From Stercorarius parasiticus (lineage: Eukaryota; Chordata; Aves; Charadriiformes; Stercorariidae), in assembly GCA_013396915.1 (NCBI GenBank), contig VWZL01001296.1, positions 27,281-91,280 on the forward strand: DNA of 64,000 bases, written 5' to 3'. Below, one piece after another: positions 63,225 through 64,000 of the stretch; the first letter of the stretch is position 1; every line of letters starts with the position of its first letter. A model generated the notes under the pieces. It did not search any database and was not told where the DNA came from. It saw only the letters and a list, made by a program, of their open reading frames with translations. The position numbers and the translations under genes are program-made.

Positions 63225-64000
63225 ACACTCGCCGAGGAGACCAGCTCCAGCGCAGGTAAGTCTGTACTGGGGAAGGGAATCGCGGCAAAAAAGGCCGGCA
63301 TGGGGCTTGTTTTTGAGTCTTTTTCAAGCCGGGAAAAGCGGCCAGCCCGAGCCGGTACCCGGCGCTCCCGGGGGGTGGTGACAGCTGAGGAGGAGTGGGG
63401 CGGAGACAGTACCCCCGGCGGCAGGTCTGAACGAGGAGGGGGTGGGACCACTCCCCCCCTGATAAAAGAAGCCCTTCGGGAGAACAGCGATCAGGTCGCT
63501 GCGCACTCGGCAAACAAGCAGCGAGTGGGCGCTGCCTGGGTGACACCCGCGGAGCCACCTGGGAGCACCGGAGGAGGGTGTACGTTGGCGAGGCGGCAGC
63601 AGCGGCGGGCAGCCACCGCGGAGTGCGGCGCGGGACGGGGGACTGTGAGGGGAGGAACAAGAGGGGAGCAAGCAGGCAGGCAGGCTAGGTCGACTATAAA
63701 GAAAACATGGTCTCCACTCGGTCTGTAGCCAAAGCCAAAAGGAATAAAGCGACCCAAACGGACCTGACGGAGAGACATGCAGCTGCCCAGCCCAGATGGG
63801 ATGCATGGAATGTCTGTCACTCTGGCAGGAGGACAGCAAAGACAGTGCCTGTGTGCGCTGTGACCAGGTGAATGATCTGCTCAGCCTGGTGGCTGAGCTT
63901 AAGGAGGAAGTGGAAAGGCTGAGGACCATTTGGGAGGGTGAAAGGGAGATCGATTGGTGGAGCCACACCCTGCCATCCTTAGCGAAAAAGCAGCAGGTGG
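63225..64000 (+). mobile_element. 5' region of a long CR1 LINE (5' UTR/promoter and start of ORF1), continues past window
   Basis: An abrupt change to GC- and CpG-rich sequence begins near 63,225, as expected for the CR1 5' UTR with its internal promoter. From about 63,700 the sequence matches the remembered start of avian CR1 ORF1: gcgacccaaacggacctgac, gagagacatgcagctgccca, aggaggacagcaaagacagt, gctcagcctggtggctgagc and ggaaaggctgaggacc. Most CR1 copies are 5'-truncated, so a copy with this region is unusual. The exact 5' boundary is uncertain (63,200-63,450), and the rest of the element lies beyond the window, so completeness is unknown. Confidence 0.75.
63796..64000 (+). CDS. CR1 ORF1-type protein, N-terminal part (runs off window)
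   Basis: An ATG at 63796 opens a frame that stays open to the window end (68 codons). It begins MGCMECLSLW and has two Cys pairs in the spacing C-x2-C-x12-C-x2-C (codons 63802, 63811, 63850, 63859), a zinc-binding-type arrangement. A leucine- and valine-rich heptad region follows (NDLLSLVAELKEEVERLR), predicted to form a coiled coil. CR1 ORF1 proteins are known as nucleic-acid-binding chaperone-like proteins with such motifs, acting in the ribonucleoprotein during retrotransposition. An upstream ATG at 63707 (MVSTRSVAKAKRNKATQTDL...) lies in a different frame that stops at 63869-63871. If the native ORF1 starts there, this copy has a one-base loss between about 63,750 and 63,800. Confidence 0.55.
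   Translation, partial: MGCMECLSLWQEDSKDSACVRCDQVNDLLSLVAELKEEVERLRTIWEGEREIDWWSHTLPSLAKKQQV

Noticed and set aside
63213..63728. 171-codon + strand open frame over the CR1 5' UTR
   Set aside because: Gly/Arg/Ala-rich composition typical of a GC-rich untranslated region. It crosses the CR1 boundary and is in a different frame from the Cys-motif ORF1; no domain recognised.
63324..63968. 214-codon open frame on the minus strand
   Set aside because: It is antisense to the GC-rich CR1 5' region, where stop codons are rare by composition. The protein is low-complexity Ser/Pro/Arg-rich with no known domain.
1..64000. Endogenous retrovirus or other endogenous viral sequence
   Set aside because: No paired LTRs, primer-binding site or viral-type protein motifs were seen in either strand. 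Mobile elements found are LINE and small DNA-transposon types.

Overview
This is a vertebrate nuclear genomic window, almost certainly from a bird. It is AT-rich and intron-dominated, with GT-AG introns, and carries several pieces of the CR1 LINE family, including one with the octamer 3' tail typical of avian copies. A run of 10 N at 8884-8893 shows it comes from a draft assembly. No prokaryotic genes, CRISPR arrays, tRNAs, rRNAs or recognisable endogenous viruses were seen.

The window holds one protein-coding gene on the + strand: PDGFC (platelet-derived growth factor C), exons 2 to 6 plus the 3' UTR. The exons are 5518-5713, 23549-23729, 52674-52881, 58431-58648 and 59336-59452. Their splice phases join without a break. 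They encode 306 residues that align with residues 40-345 of the 345-residue vertebrate protein. Exon 1 (signal peptide and start codon) lies upstream of the window. Exons 2-3 encode most of the CUB domain, exon 4 the hinge ending in the RKSR activation site, and exons 5-6 the cystine-knot PDGF domain. Introns 2, 3, 4 and 5 are about 17.8, 28.9, 5.5 and 0.7 kb. The 3' UTR probably ends near 61,000, just after two AATAAA signals.

Repeats by region: the tail of intron 1 has an internally deleted CR1 (about 640-1130). Intron 2 has a perfect 16-bp foldback (8227-8265), a five-run G-quadruplex motif (9939-9972) and a probable small hAT transposon (22718-22896). Intron 3 has a well-preserved CR1 3' end (38403-38650), older CR1-like pieces (about 31105-31420, 40605-40800 and 51385-51700) and many A/T-rich simple repeats. 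Intron 4 has a 15-bp perfect inverted repeat enclosing about 100 bp (54644-54776). The last 0.8 kb, from about 63225, is CpG-rich and reads as the 5' region of a long CR1 element on the + strand. It carries the start of ORF1, with a C-x2-C-x12-C-x2-C motif followed by a coiled coil, and runs off the window.

No new multi-gene system was found. The observations most worth checking are the CR1 5' end and promoter-like region, a possible intronic polyadenylation isoform after exon 4, the Leu at residue 273 next to the first cysteine of the knot core, the hAT-like element and the inverted repeats.
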